From Gyromitra esculenta (taxonomy: Eukaryota > Ascomycota > Pezizomycetes > Pezizales > Discinaceae), in NCBI GenBank assembly GCA_038503075.1, contig JBCAML010000009.1, positions 310,001-374,000 of the forward strand: a DNA stretch of 64,000 bases, written 5' to 3'. Below the pieces are notes generated by a model. That model saw only the letters and a list, made by a program, of their open reading frames with translations, had not been told where the DNA came from and did not search any database. A program made the translations under genes and the position numbers. Shown piece after piece: positions 24,601 to 35,039 of the stretch. Every line of letters begins with the position of its first letter. The stretch's first letter is position 1.

Positions 24601-26006
24601 TTAGTTTGGAAGTCTATTATATCCAACCAATCCGGAACCGGGGACTTCGAAACGAGTCCTCTTCGCGGCCGTCGCTGCAACGCCATCCTTGGGCTCGGAT
24701 ATGCCAGTATCACTGGCATCAACAAATGCACTAACACCTGCTCCCTGTTTGGGAAATAATTTGGCAAACTCTTTATGCATAGCCAATGCCTGGTTCATGT
24801 CCTCCACCGTAACATCATTCAGGAATACGCACTGTCCTAATGGTGCTGGAATGGCCGCACGAAGTTTCCCATCACGAGTTTTCACAATAGCATCAGTCCC
24901 TTTAGCGAGAAGGACTTCATCGAAAAGCGGATGGTCGATCGTCAACCCGGCCCTCGAGAAGAGACGGAGAATCCTGTTGTGGTCGGAAGGTGTTATCAGA
25001 CCTTTCCTCAGCGCCAGTGTCGCTGAGAAAGCCATATCCACGGAAATAGCATGGCCGTGCCGCAAAGGGATTTCGGGGGCGAGCTCAAGTGTTGGTGACC
25101 ATGTATGGCCGTATGCGATGACCCGATCAAGCCCAATTTCGTGAAGATTTGGGGTCTCGAGCTTCAGCATGACATGAATACTTCGACGGTTGATTGTGTC
25201 GGCAGCCTTTTTGAGCTCTACGCTGCTTCCATCTGCCCGACCAAATCTATGAGATATCAATTGCTCACAGTACTTATCAAGGAGCTCGAAAGTTTCCAAA
25301 TCAGCACAAGTTGAAATCTTGACGAGCTCTGCGAAGCCGTTCCGGACTTGGGATTCTGGCAGCGTTCGGAGAAAGGTGAAGTCGAGGAAAGTATGGATCG
25401 GGGCATGATAGGCACCAAGTCGATTCTTGTGCTTGCCGTGGTTGACAGCGACCTTAATAGAAACCGAAGCATCGATGAGCCCAATAACCGTAGTCGGGAT
25501 ACGAATATAATTTGTTGTTCTTCGGTAGGTTGCGCATGCAAATCTGGTAGCAATTGTTAACGTTGCTTAGGGCTAGGGCTAACTACTCATTTATAGGAGC
25601 AGCAAGGATCTGCGTTACTATCGACTTACCCAGCAACATCGGTGATAAGACCGCCCCCAACTACAAGCACGGGTTCCTTACGAATTATACCGAAATCAGT
25701 TATAGCCTCGCAGATGGATAACAGTGTTTCCATGGTCTTAGCTCGTTCTCCGATCTTCGTTTTGTGGATGGCTAGTCGAATGCCGTGGGACTGGAAATAA
25801 TGCTCCATCTGCTCCCCGTAAATTTCGCGGACATTGATGTCCGTAACGGCTAAGCATCGACCCCATTTCTTGTACATATCTGCAAGCTGGGTGTTCTCGA
25901 CAGCGAAAACACCATCGAGGAACGTGAAGTCATACGTGATCTTTTCATAACCCTCGACGTGGAAGCCAGTACTCGTCTCGGACACGGTTGCTTTGAGGTC
26001 TGACAT
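24601..26006 (-). CDS. mysA: Demethyl-4-deoxygadusol synthase-type sugar-phosphate cyclase
   Basis: Two exons: 26006-25630 and 25543-24601, with an 86-nt phase-2 intron (donor GTAAGT, acceptor CTACCAG). The product has 439 residues. It belongs to the dehydroquinate-synthase-like cyclases acting on sedoheptulose 7-phosphate with NAD+ and a metal ion. Marks: [12 protein letters not shown] (115-126, dinucleotide loop) split by the intron, then [26 protein letters not shown] (159-171); FAELVK with metal ligand E198; [10 protein letters not shown] with H272; and LRHGHA with H288/H290. Ala269 and Thr348 sit where published C7-cyclitol synthase comparisons place the DDGS-type pair (Ala/Thr) rather than the EEVS pair (Asp/His). 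The product would be demethyl-4-deoxygadusol, first step to mycosporines. It is divergent from the methyltransferase gene. Confidence 0.9.
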
Positions 26007-27803
26007 ACTTGATGGTATTTGCTACTGGAGCTGTTGAAGCTATGAGGAGACTTAGGAATGATGTTGAAGGACAACTTATTACAAGTGTTGAGTCGGTAGG
26101 TTTCGAATGAAGAGGGGGAACTGGGGGATTTAGATGTCTTATTCTATTTTGTTTTGTTGGGAAGACTTTATCGTCGGTAAAGATTACAGTACTACTTGTC
26201 TTTCGGTGACGCTGTGATAGGTTCCACCGCTATTTCTTCGGCATTTCATTATCAGCAGTCTGTAAAAAATGCATACGTCTATATATCCCGGCAATTACAA
26301 CCTCAATCTACAAGCGTTTAAGGACGCGACTAGATCCACTTAGTTTTCATTAACCTCGGGCACTAGTTTGATACTCAAGTGATATGCTGTATGGTGTGCT
26401 ATGGTGCAGGAAGTCTTAGGGGGCAAGTGTGTAAAGGTCTCCACATGTATTTTTTCACTGGATCGCCACCCCATCATCTAACAAGTACTAGTACTAGCAT
26501 CAACGTTGGTAGGTTTTTTCGAGCTTCAACGGCTTCCTGGTTGATGGTTGAGGTTCAAATTGAGAGCACACTATGTAATATGCAGTAACGTCACTCTGTG
26601 TGGCAATCTAGTGAAAAAATACATGTGGAGACCTTTACACACTTGCCCCCTAAGACTTCCTGCACTATAGATACCATCCCTTCGTCTGGATTCAGGTCCG
26701 AGGCCTGACATGCAACCTAAGCCGACTGGGTAAAAAGCAGAGCGAAGGTGTTGTGATAGTGTGCTCTTTACCAGCGCAACTAAGTTCAGGTGTGTTGTTG
26801 ATCTCACACCGTCTTCACGCTAAAAGGTCGTGAAAACCGGGAACAGATTAGGGGATGAGGTTCAGCTGATCAGCCGTGAATATGCTTGTTCGACCAGAAG
26901 TCTGTTTATTGGCAAGATATCGGTATAGCGTCACATAAATCTATGAGGTATTTAGGTCTAAGGGCTATGGGCTTCATTGCCGCTAATTTCTACTTGACAC
27001 TGTATGGACACGTCGCTGGTCCTCTCATGTCGTCAGTCTGGGTATGCAAACAAATGGTACGATAGCCGACAGGTTTGTTTCATGTAAGATTGTGTTTAGA
27101 CTCCCGATTTCATTCAAAGCAGCTGCGAGGGATTCTTGTCGGCTTGCAAACAAAAAACAAGATTTCATGCACAGAGCCGTAATACAATATATAGCTACAT
27201 CGACGATCGGGGGTTATTGGCGTAAAAACGGCCTCGGGTTTTATGATTAAGTTAGAGTTCATTTGATCCCGTACAGGCACTATCAAAATATACAACTTTT
27301 GCCTCGCTTTTGAGGAATGAGAGCCGGATCTAACGCAAGCACCATCTATATGGCAGCTCACAGTATGCGCGAGTACATATGATTGCTATTGTAAGATCTA
27401 ACTATATATCCAAGAACCATAGGAATCTCGAGCTAAAGAGCACCTGTCGCTACAACTATATGCAATTAGGCATATGTCGGAATAATTACCACACTGCCGA
27501 AAGACTACCTGAACTTAGGCCTGCTTTCATGCCCACTGCCACTAACTACTGAATCCGAACTATCGGTGACGGATCAAGCCCCAGCCCTCTATTAGAACTG
27601 TTGGCGTAGTTAAATTTACCGATTCGTGTTCGTGGCTATGGTCAGATGTCTAGTCATAATCTTGTGTAAAATGTATCTAGTGGCTGGCTACATAACTTGT
27701 GTTCTTTTGAGATGGGCCCAGTTATCTGACCACCCAATATTCTAGTTCATCAACAAGAAACAGCAACGAAGTGAGCTTGCCGTATCGCAATTACGAGAAA
27801 AAG
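26007..27803. promoter_or_regulatory. Divergent promoter region of cyclase and methyltransferase genes
   Basis: 1.8 kb between the cyclase start (26006, -) and the methyltransferase start (27804, +). It would drive both genes and is interrupted by the inverted-repeat element at 26402-26667. No coding frame is supported. The two track-length frames near 26.4-26.8 kb share a peptide only because they read the two arms of the inverted repeat. Confidence 0.5.
26402..26667. mobile_element. MITE-like element with about 68-bp inverted repeats
   Basis: 26401-26469 and 26600-26668 are inverted copies matching at 66 of 69 positions. A weaker, gapped match continues outward to 26391 and 26677. The three mismatches are all transitions (G/A or C/T), which is compatible with RIP-type mutation. 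TA lies at both ends (26400-26401 and 26668-26669), as for Tc1/mariner-type elements, but TA is its own complement, so this is not independent proof. The 130-bp interior has no coding capacity. A 12-mer AGAGCACACTAT in the interior (26563-26574) recurs inverted outside at 26756-26767. Confidence 0.7.
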
Positions 27804-28924
27804 ATGAGTAAATTCACGAGTAAAACCACGTATGCAGAGCAGCACGACGTTTACGTATGTGCCCACCTCTTATAAATCAAGCAGATAGGATATAGATACT
27901 TTTGAAAGAGGGAGACAGTAGTAATTCACAAACTAACACTGATAATACCACAGTTTGACGACGGCCGTGAAACTGAACTTCTCAAAACTATTTTCTCTCT
28001 TCCTCCCTCAAAACTCAACAATCTTCGCAATAACCCTACCAAGATTCTCGCAGCAATCGATGATTTCGCTACGAAGAAATATCTTATGAACATCGGGGAG
28101 TTGAAGGGTCAGTCATCTGCTTACCCTCGAGCATGTGTGTGTTCGAACTTAGATTGCATAAGCTATCATTTCTCTTATCATTTTATAGGATTCTGACGAG
28201 TAAATACTTGAGCCAGGAAAGCTGATAACCGACCTAATTTCTCAAACCAAGCCAACAACAATGGTCGAGCTTGGTGGCTACATTGGATACAGCACCCTCT
28301 TCTTCGCTTCTCATCTCCGCGATATGTTCCCGGACGAGGACAACATCACACGCCCAACGCCCCAATACTTCTGCCTGGAAATGAACCCACTTTTCGCAGC
28401 GATAATCATGGCTTTTGTGGATCTTGCTGGTCTCTCTGATATTGTCACGGTGGTGATCGGATCCTCTTCAGATTCTCTAAAGCGTTTACACACCGAAGGC
28501 ACTTTGAAGAAGATAGATCTGTTGTTTCTAGATCATTTTAAACCTGCCTATGTCAGTGATTTGAAGTTGTGCGAGAGTTTGGGGATGATCGTTTCCGGAA
28601 GCGTTTTAGCTGCCGATAACGTAATCAAGCCGGGTAATCCACCGTACTTGAAGTATGTGAGAATGAGTGTTGAGGGCAAGAAAAGCGCTGAGAAAAGGGC
28701 TTTGGAGGAAATGGTAAAGAAGGGTACTGTTAAGTTGCTTAATGGCGAGGTTGAGTCAATGGGAGATCCACGTTTGATATACGAAAGTAGAATGGTGAAG
28801 AGCTTTGAACCGACAGGTATTAAAGTATGTACTTCCTTCTCCTATATATGATACCCTGATAAGGCATTATGAGCTGACATTGAAATAGGACGCAGTTGAA
28901 ATCACAGTCTGCAAAGGACACTGA
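27804..28924 (+). CDS. Catechol-type SAM-dependent O-methyltransferase of the cluster
   Basis: Four exons: 27804-27854, 27954-28107, 28217-28824 and 28889-28924, giving 282 residues. The introns (99, 109 and 64 nt) have GTATGT or GTCAGT donors and restore phase exactly. The fold is the small Mg2+-dependent COMT type: FDDGRE near residues 18-23, LMNIGELKGKLITDLI, SAM motif I VELGGYIGYS (85-94), LDHFKPAY with D174 and K177, and LAADNVIKPG with D202-N203. These match the metal ligands (Asp, Asp, Asn) and catalytic Lys of catechol O-methyltransferase. The cluster position suggests it methylates demethyl-4-deoxygadusol to 4-deoxygadusol, the role of MysB. This is inferred from context and from the vicinal-oxygen substrate. 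A first-exon start of only 17 codons is typical for fungal genes; the start is moderately sure. Confidence 0.85.
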
Positions 28925-29267
28925 GTATAGAGTTTCATCCCATATTTGATCTTTCTTTGTTTCAAATGACAGCCGAGGCTTAAGCTTAGCCTACAAATTG
29001 TTTTATATAGTTTCTCTAAAATAAATTGATTCCAAGTATCCAATTGTCTAATGTTCATGAGTAAATGGAATGGTGATAATATATTATACGATGTACATAG
29101 AATAGAAGTATTCCAACGAAACAGAATATTGTTTGATTGAAGTAGGATTCGAACCTGCGTTGACTGAGTTGGTTATTTCTAACCCTGGATACTTCAATCA
29201 GCATTATCCCCTGCCCCATTTGGGCTGCAAGACCTTGTGATGTAGCTCGAGTTTTTTTTCGTAATAT
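28925..29267. other. Convergent 3' region with a tRNA-like palindrome
   Basis: 343 bases between the stops of the methyltransferase (+) and the NRPS-like gene (-). It contains the palindromic, B-box-bearing sequence described separately (29134-29200) and otherwise A/T-rich 3' UTR DNA. Confidence 0.5.
29134..29200 (-). other. tRNA-like palindromic sequence (possible tRNA relic)
   Basis: On the minus strand, GATTGAA and TTCAATC can pair as a perfect 7-bp acceptor stem. The TFIIIC B-box GGTTCGAATCC is present in the right place before the 3' acceptor strand, with a T-stem of 4/5 pairs. The middle is about 7 nt too short for a normal D arm plus anticodon arm, and no proper A box is seen on this strand. 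The outer 11 bp (TGATTGAAGTA) are perfect inverted repeats, so a tiny inverted-repeat element is an alternative. I do not call a functional tRNA. Confidence 0.35.
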
Positions 29268-32200
29268 TTACACTGTAACAAACCCACTCTGCACCCAATT
29301 CTTCCAGATTCTCTGCACATACTTCTTGTCAATCTTCCATCCCCCTCCATCCTTAAAAGTATCAGAAAGCGTTGCCGTATTCTTTACCTCAAAATTAAGG
29401 TTTGGTTTACTTTCCTGCTTGCAAGTACCCTCCTCATACTATCCAGTTAGTACATATCAGCTTTATTTCATGTCGAACTGAAACCAAAATATACGTCAAA
29501 TAAAAAATAAGAAGGTAAAGAGAACTCACATTCGCCTGCCACAGCCCCAGAAGCTTCAAGCTTGGATTCATTGGTGCAAAATCCTCAGTATCAGCCAACC
29601 TTTTGATCCATTGGCTCACCGTAACCCTATCAAAACCTGTGCCTTCGAGTTCCTGGATCCAATCCAAAATAGTGTTCCACGAAGTCGAAGTGTCTGTGTT
29701 TACGAGATGAAATACCGGATCCGCTGAATGATCTTCAGGATGAAAACTTAGTGCAATATCTAATACCGTTTTTGCTGCTATATCTACGGGGAGCCATGAA
29801 AGTTTCTGTGTGCAGTCTAATCAGTAGGAGATCAGCGATATCAAGGGCAGTAACAGGCCCTGTATTAAACCGCTAATACCTCATCTAACTCTGGGAGACA
29901 TCCCACAACGTTGACACTAGCAAACATCAGTGGCCACGCTTCGGTCTCATTCCAAATCCCGTTCACCGTATCTGCGCATAGTTGCCCAATTCTTAACACT
30001 TTCACCCTCCCTTTCAAGTTTTGGCAGACCTTCTCTGCAATCCATTTTGAACGGCCATAGCCGAGTGGGGCAGCAGAGCGTGGGTCATTAGTGAATTTTT
30101 CTTGAATAGCTGCACCAGGCTTGACATCACCAAGGACAGTGGCTGTGGATGAGCAAAAGTAGAGAAGAGATTGATGAAACGAGTTCAAAGTTAAATCTAG
30201 GAGATTTCGGATTCCTGCTTCTTTTAGCTACGAGGGGGTTGTCGAATTCTAGACACGCACCTGCAATATGATCTCTTTCAAAACTTTCAAGGGAGGCAAC
30301 AAAATTTACCGCCCATGCAGCCTTAAAGAGAAATTACCCATTAGATGTCATCAAAAGAGCTTAGGATGCTGGTAAAATACTGTAGAAACTTACATGGATA
30401 ATAGATGTAACTTCATCTCTCAATTGTCGATAGACCACATCCCCTAAGCCTAAGTCAGGCCTTCCTAACTCAGTTGCATAGACCATGACATCAGCTGCAG
30501 CCACACTCCCTTTAAGTGATGGGAGCTTTCGAGAAAGCAAACTCTCTCCAACACGGACCCGGGCATGTTCATTATCTTTGGCTCGGCAGAGGCAGATAAT
30601 CTTCTTGATCCCCTTTCTTGACTTGCACAACTGGTGAAGGATATGAGCTCCAAGCGCTCCAGTTGCGCCAGTGAGAACATGGAAAACGGTGAACAGTTAG
30701 TACCGGGACACCAGTGTAGAGTAAGTTACTTACTACAACATGTCCATCACCGTTGTTGTCATTATTTGTTCTGAATTCGTTTCCTGAGCCAAAGCTTCCA
30801 TATTTCTCAACCAAGTGAAGCATCAGATCCATCTGTTGAGCCCCTATATCTTCATTTGCCTCCTCGCCAGTAGTTATAAACCGCACAAGCCTATCACAAC
30901 TCTCAGCAACACACCCTAAGAGAAAGGCATACTCACCATCGATATCAATTCCCTTACCCTTCGACAGTCCTCTGTTCAAAGACTACGTTCAGCGGCAGCG
31001 CTTTCCCAATATCCAGACTCTATTCAAGAGTCAGCATACACTACTTAAACCCCCTTCGTTTTCTCTCAATCAACCCACGGCCTACCTTAGCTAGCCGATT
31101 TCGAATTTGTGCAGCTATAACCGAGTCTACACCAGCCGCGAATAGATCCATGTTTCCCTCAATATCTACTCTGCTGGTAATGTCTTTCACAAGATTGTAT
31201 ATAAACTTTTCCACGCCTTTCACATCTATGATTTTGATTTTTTCCCCCGCGCTAAGGCATTCGAAGGGTTGATATGCTTTGTCTATCGAATCTCGGAAAA
31301 TTTCGTTCACAGCTCCACGCATGACGGTTCCTTTACTACTTTTCGGTATTTTTACATCAACGCCCATGGTGACAACCATCTCTTCCATGATCTTCAAATG
31401 CGACTTCTCGTTCACCTCTTTCGTCAATTCTTTGAGTGTGGTGGTAGACCAATCGTGAGTCCTTTCACTTGGAAAAATTAGTACTCCTGGGAACGCTCGA
31501 CCGTTACCAAACGCTATTGCCTCAGCGATTGATTTGGATCCTTTAAATGCCTCTTCGATGACAGTAGGATCAAATTTCTTCCCGTTCGAAAGCACGATTA
31601 TGGCGTCATTGCGACCCTGGTACTTATATGCGCCTTTAATGATGGGATGTGGTGCAAAGAGGTCACCGGTTGCATAAGATCCGTCACGGCGATTTGGTTT
31701 TGCCTAGTTGAGTGATTAGTTGTGATTTAGAACTTGGGTGCGATTATACAATTTGCGGCCAACTCGGAAGGACAATGAGTTCGTATTTCCCTGAATTGTC
31801 ACTCTGCGGCTCGAAATGGAGTCCTGTGCAACTGGGCGAAACTCGAAGGTATTCCCAATCTTGGTCCATGGCAAAGTTGCGGTGGGAGGACATCAGAACT
31901 AATACATTTATCAGTTCGTGTGACCCATTGAATATCCCAAGGGATTCGTACATCCACACTCACTGCTCCCAAATCTCGAAACTAACTTAACTTCTCTTTC
32001 CACTAACTTCTTCCCTATTTCTGTCACCAGAGGCGCTCCACCAACACCTACCATGTCCATTCGAGCCATCCTCTTTAATATCCTGTCATCACCTGCACAC
32101 ACTTCTAATACATATGGCACCGCTGTCAACAGTTTTACTGGTAATGCTGCCCTGTCCGCTACCTGTAAAGCATTCAAGATATTGCCACTCGTTACGGGAA

Positions 32201-33167
32201 CTGACGGTGGATAGATCCATAGCATTGAAGACGACATTAGCGAACGCATCACATCCGCAGTGCCGCCGTGATACAACGGAGTTGTACTGAACGCTGCGGT
32301 CGGTGAATGTGGCGGGAGATATGGCAGGCGGGAGGTTGCAACTGCGTGCGAGTGCGGGATAAGCTTTGGAAGCCCAGTAGACGAGCCAGACGTGTGGTGG
32401 ATGTAAGCTGTTGTCTTGCCAGTGATTTTGCTAGGAGTTGGATATGGCTCTACCACAGACGACTGAGGAACTTGAGGAAGAGCATGACATTTGCAGGAAG
32501 TGGGCTTGCATGATTTTGCGAGGCTCTCGAGAGAAGGAGAGTAAAATATATGCGTTGATTCGGTGGTCTTGAGAAGATGCGATATCGCCCGCTGAGTACA
32601 TTGAGGCCTTGAAATGTTTTTTTTAAGCAATTCCATATAATCACGATTAGAAATATGGAGAAAGATACTAACGCAATCAATAGTACAGAATACCCAATCC
32701 TCAAAAGTGCCAAAAAGGTCATGAGTAGCTGAGCTGAACTCTGCGCCAATATTGCTACAGTGGGCGGAGATTTCATAATCGCTTCATCCGACAGAGCTGG
32801 AACGACATCATCTGAGGTCAATTGGTGTGCCAGCTTATTTGAAAAATTAAACATATCTTGGAATGCTACAAATAATCGTTACTACTACTTAAATCTTACT
32901 AATATTGATTAACTTACTATAGATGACAGAACCCCATTGCTTATCCTCCAGACAAGGAACTGGCATTCCTATTACTGGCAAATCAGGATCAGATGTTGCG
33001 CGTTCATCTAGTAACTGATTGATCGTGGTGATTTCATGTGGGTTAGCGATATTAATACACTGGGCATAGTCCAATGTTGCTACGAAATAGGACAACTGTT
33101 CTGCAAAGCCCTCCGATCTAAGATCTTCAGAGGATATTCTTGCAAGATTCTTTCGGGCTGGGTTCAT
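29268..33167 (-). CDS. NRPS-like A-T-R enzyme (carboxylate reductase type)
   Basis: Twelve exons fit: 33167-32918, 32856-32673, 32607-31952, 31898-31750, 31703-31086, 31019-30958, 30899-30734, 30678-30394, 30321-30261, 30214-29880, 29805-29530 and 29438-29268; total about 1,070 residues. Adenylation domain: HHTSGSSTGLPK (A3, about 215-226), FGSSECGFLMSSH, YATGD (D427), NGKKFDP. Thiolation domain: DLFAAGVDSV with carrier Ser607. Reductase domain: VLTGATGALGAH (696-707, NADPH loop), AAWAVNF, and YGRSK (Y863/K867). It would activate a carboxylic acid, load it on the carrier and release it as aldehyde or alcohol. The intron between exons 7 and 8 (30733-30679) ends AT, not AG, so exon 8 depends on a non-canonical or damaged site. 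The exon 6/7 border is uncertain. There is no condensation domain. Confidence 0.85.
30679..30733 (-). other. Intron with missing AG acceptor in the A-T-R gene
   Basis: The donor GTAAGT follows a phase-0 codon and TACTAAC is a perfect branch site 18 nt before the expected end. Family conservation demands that exon 8 start with the Val-Leu-Thr-Gly codons at 30678. The last two intron bases there are A-T (30680-30679). No AG lies between the donor's own and the next exon motif. The first AG that restores frame (exon start 30630) would delete 16 residues including the GATGALG loop. Confidence 0.7.
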
Positions 33168-33996
33168 TGTTGACCAAATATGAGAAAGTAAAAAAACTCG
33201 TTGAAATCAAGCTTTAGTACAGGATCCTTGAGAAAGCAGGGGAATATATTCTAATACAACTATCTACTAGGCGCTTTCATGAGTCTTCGTCATCTAACAT
33301 CATATCGTGTACAGACTACATGTGCTCTTTGAACCGGCCCAACTAGGATCTGACGCGAAGCATATAACCCTTGACAAGGAGTTCTACGGCCAAACCCAAA
33401 CAGCTTGTGCTCGAATCAAGAAGTCCACACGCGCTCGATATCGCCTCAGATGCATTACATCACGACTTTAAGAAGCAGCCTTCTGTTCATTTAGAACACT
33501 GCTCTCAACTAGAAATCCAAACCAACGCGATCTCCTCTCGCTAATGGCAGCACAGCAAAGATTCAAAGGATCATCAGTAAAGCTATAGTAGATACTCGAA
33601 AAACTCACTATCTCAGGGTACATCATCGCTACGACTAGCCCGAGTTACTCGAGAAAGCCGAGTGCTCTAACCATACAATCGTCGCGAAAATCTATCGCAT
33701 TTCATCATAGCTAAGGCCGAGAGCTATTTTAATGTTTACTCAGAGATAACCAGTGAATTTATCAAATGTCTATGGTATTTCAAATAGGTACATGTATTGT
33801 AAAAGGAAATCAAATCCCGCACATTCGGATATACGTACTTACCTAATCGAGACAAACCCCGCTAATATAAACCTCAAGTCCATCAGCTTCCAACTCCAAC
33901 CCGAACTTCACCAATCCCGCATTCTATCAATCGCAAAGGCATCAACTCATCCCATTCATCCCACTCACCCAATTACATTTAATTATCTTTTAAAAA
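33168..33996. promoter_or_regulatory. Divergent promoter of the A-T-R and aldo-keto reductase genes
   Basis: 829 bases between two divergent starts (33167 - and 33997 +). A shared promoter is consistent with co-expression. CTCA/CCATTCATCCCACTCACCC pyrimidine-rich DNA lies just before the reductase ATG. No coding signal. Confidence 0.5.
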
Positions 33997-35039
33997 ATGT
34001 CTTCAATTACTTCAAAGACCGACCCGGTCCCTCTCCCCGCCTCCAACCTTACCATCCCCCGCCTCGGCTTCGGAGTTTACCGTTCTGCACCAGAAGTATG
34101 TGTTAAATCGTGTCTTACCGCTCTCGAGCTCGGATACCGGCATATCGACACTGCCCAGTTCTATGAGAATGAAACTGAGGTTGGCCATGCTGTTCGTGAA
34201 AGTGGGTTGCCGAGGGAAGAGGTGTTTGTCACTACAAAAATCATGACTCCACTAGGAAGCGTTGAGAAGTCGCTGGAATCACTGCGGGAAAGTGTCAAGA
34301 AGGTTGGGTTGGGATATATAGATTTATTTTTGATCCATACGCCTTCTTGCGGGAAGGAGGGGCGGGAGGAATTGTGGCTGGCGTTGGAGAAACTAAAGGA
34401 GGAAGGAGGCGCAAAAAGTATTGGAGTCAGCAATTTGTGAGTTTTTTGCTCTATCTTTTTTTGTGGATTTTGGAGGGGGAAATTGACAGCTGGTGTAGTG
34501 GGGTGGCACATATGCAGCAGTTGAAGGAGTTTTCGAAGACTATTCCAGCGGTGAATCAGATTGAGGTAATAATATGCTTCTTTCAATTCTACGATTCGTA
34601 AATTTACTAAATTTACTGTATAGCTTCATCCATGGTGCCAACAGACTGAGGTTGTGAACCATTGTAAAGACGAAGGGATTGTGGTTGAGGTAAGTTCTAA
34701 TAAGCCCTGTTCTCCGCCCTATTTAGTTATTTTATTGTATTCGACTCTTCTTACACATCTCAGGCATATGCACCAATTGTCCGCGCACAAAAGAACGACG
34801 ATCCAACTCTTGTCGAGGTTGCCAAAGCGCACGGTGTCACAACTACGCAAGTCCTCATCCGCTGGTCCCTACAGCGCGGATTCGTACCTTTGCCAAAGAG
34901 CGATGATCCGAAGAGGATTAAGAGCAATGCTGACGTTTTTGGGTTCGAGCTGACGGACGAAGAGATGAAGAAAATTAATGCAAAGGGATTGCCAGGTGGC
35001 GAGGGCGCGATTTGCCCTTACCTTGCAGACTGCGAGTGA
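33997..35039 (+). CDS. Aldo-keto reductase of the cluster
   Basis: Four exons: 33997-34436, 34499-34565, 34624-34689 and 34764-35039, giving 282 residues. The three introns (62, 58 and 74 nt) restore phase, and the joins rebuild family motifs (IGVSNF-GVAHMQQLKEF; AVNQIE-LHPWCQQ; GIVVE-AYAPIVR). The catalytic tetrad of the AKR family is visible: Asp and Tyr in IDTAQFYENE, Lys in TTKIM, His in LFLIHTPS. NADPH-binding PLPKSDDPKRIKSNADVF follows near the C-terminus. The enzyme would reduce an aldehyde or ketone. Its divergent pairing with the A-T-R gene suggests it reduces the aldehyde released there. Functional proof is absent, and unrelated housekeeping use is possible. Confidence 0.88.

Noticed and set aside
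24601..26006. Housekeeping 3-dehydroquinate synthase or EEVS
   Set aside because: Fungal dehydroquinate synthase is part of the AROM fusion, and the Ala269/Thr348 pair with the HTWSP motif points to DDGS.
26379..26807. Two frames on opposite strands sharing a 17-residue peptide
   Set aside because: The shared peptide is only the translation of the two arms of the inverted repeat, not a gene family.
29268..33167. Direct MysE orthologue (mycosporine-amino-acid NRPS)
   Set aside because: The C-terminal domain is an NADPH reductase (GATGALG, YGRSK), not a thioesterase, and the adenylation domain looks like fungal carboxylate reductases.
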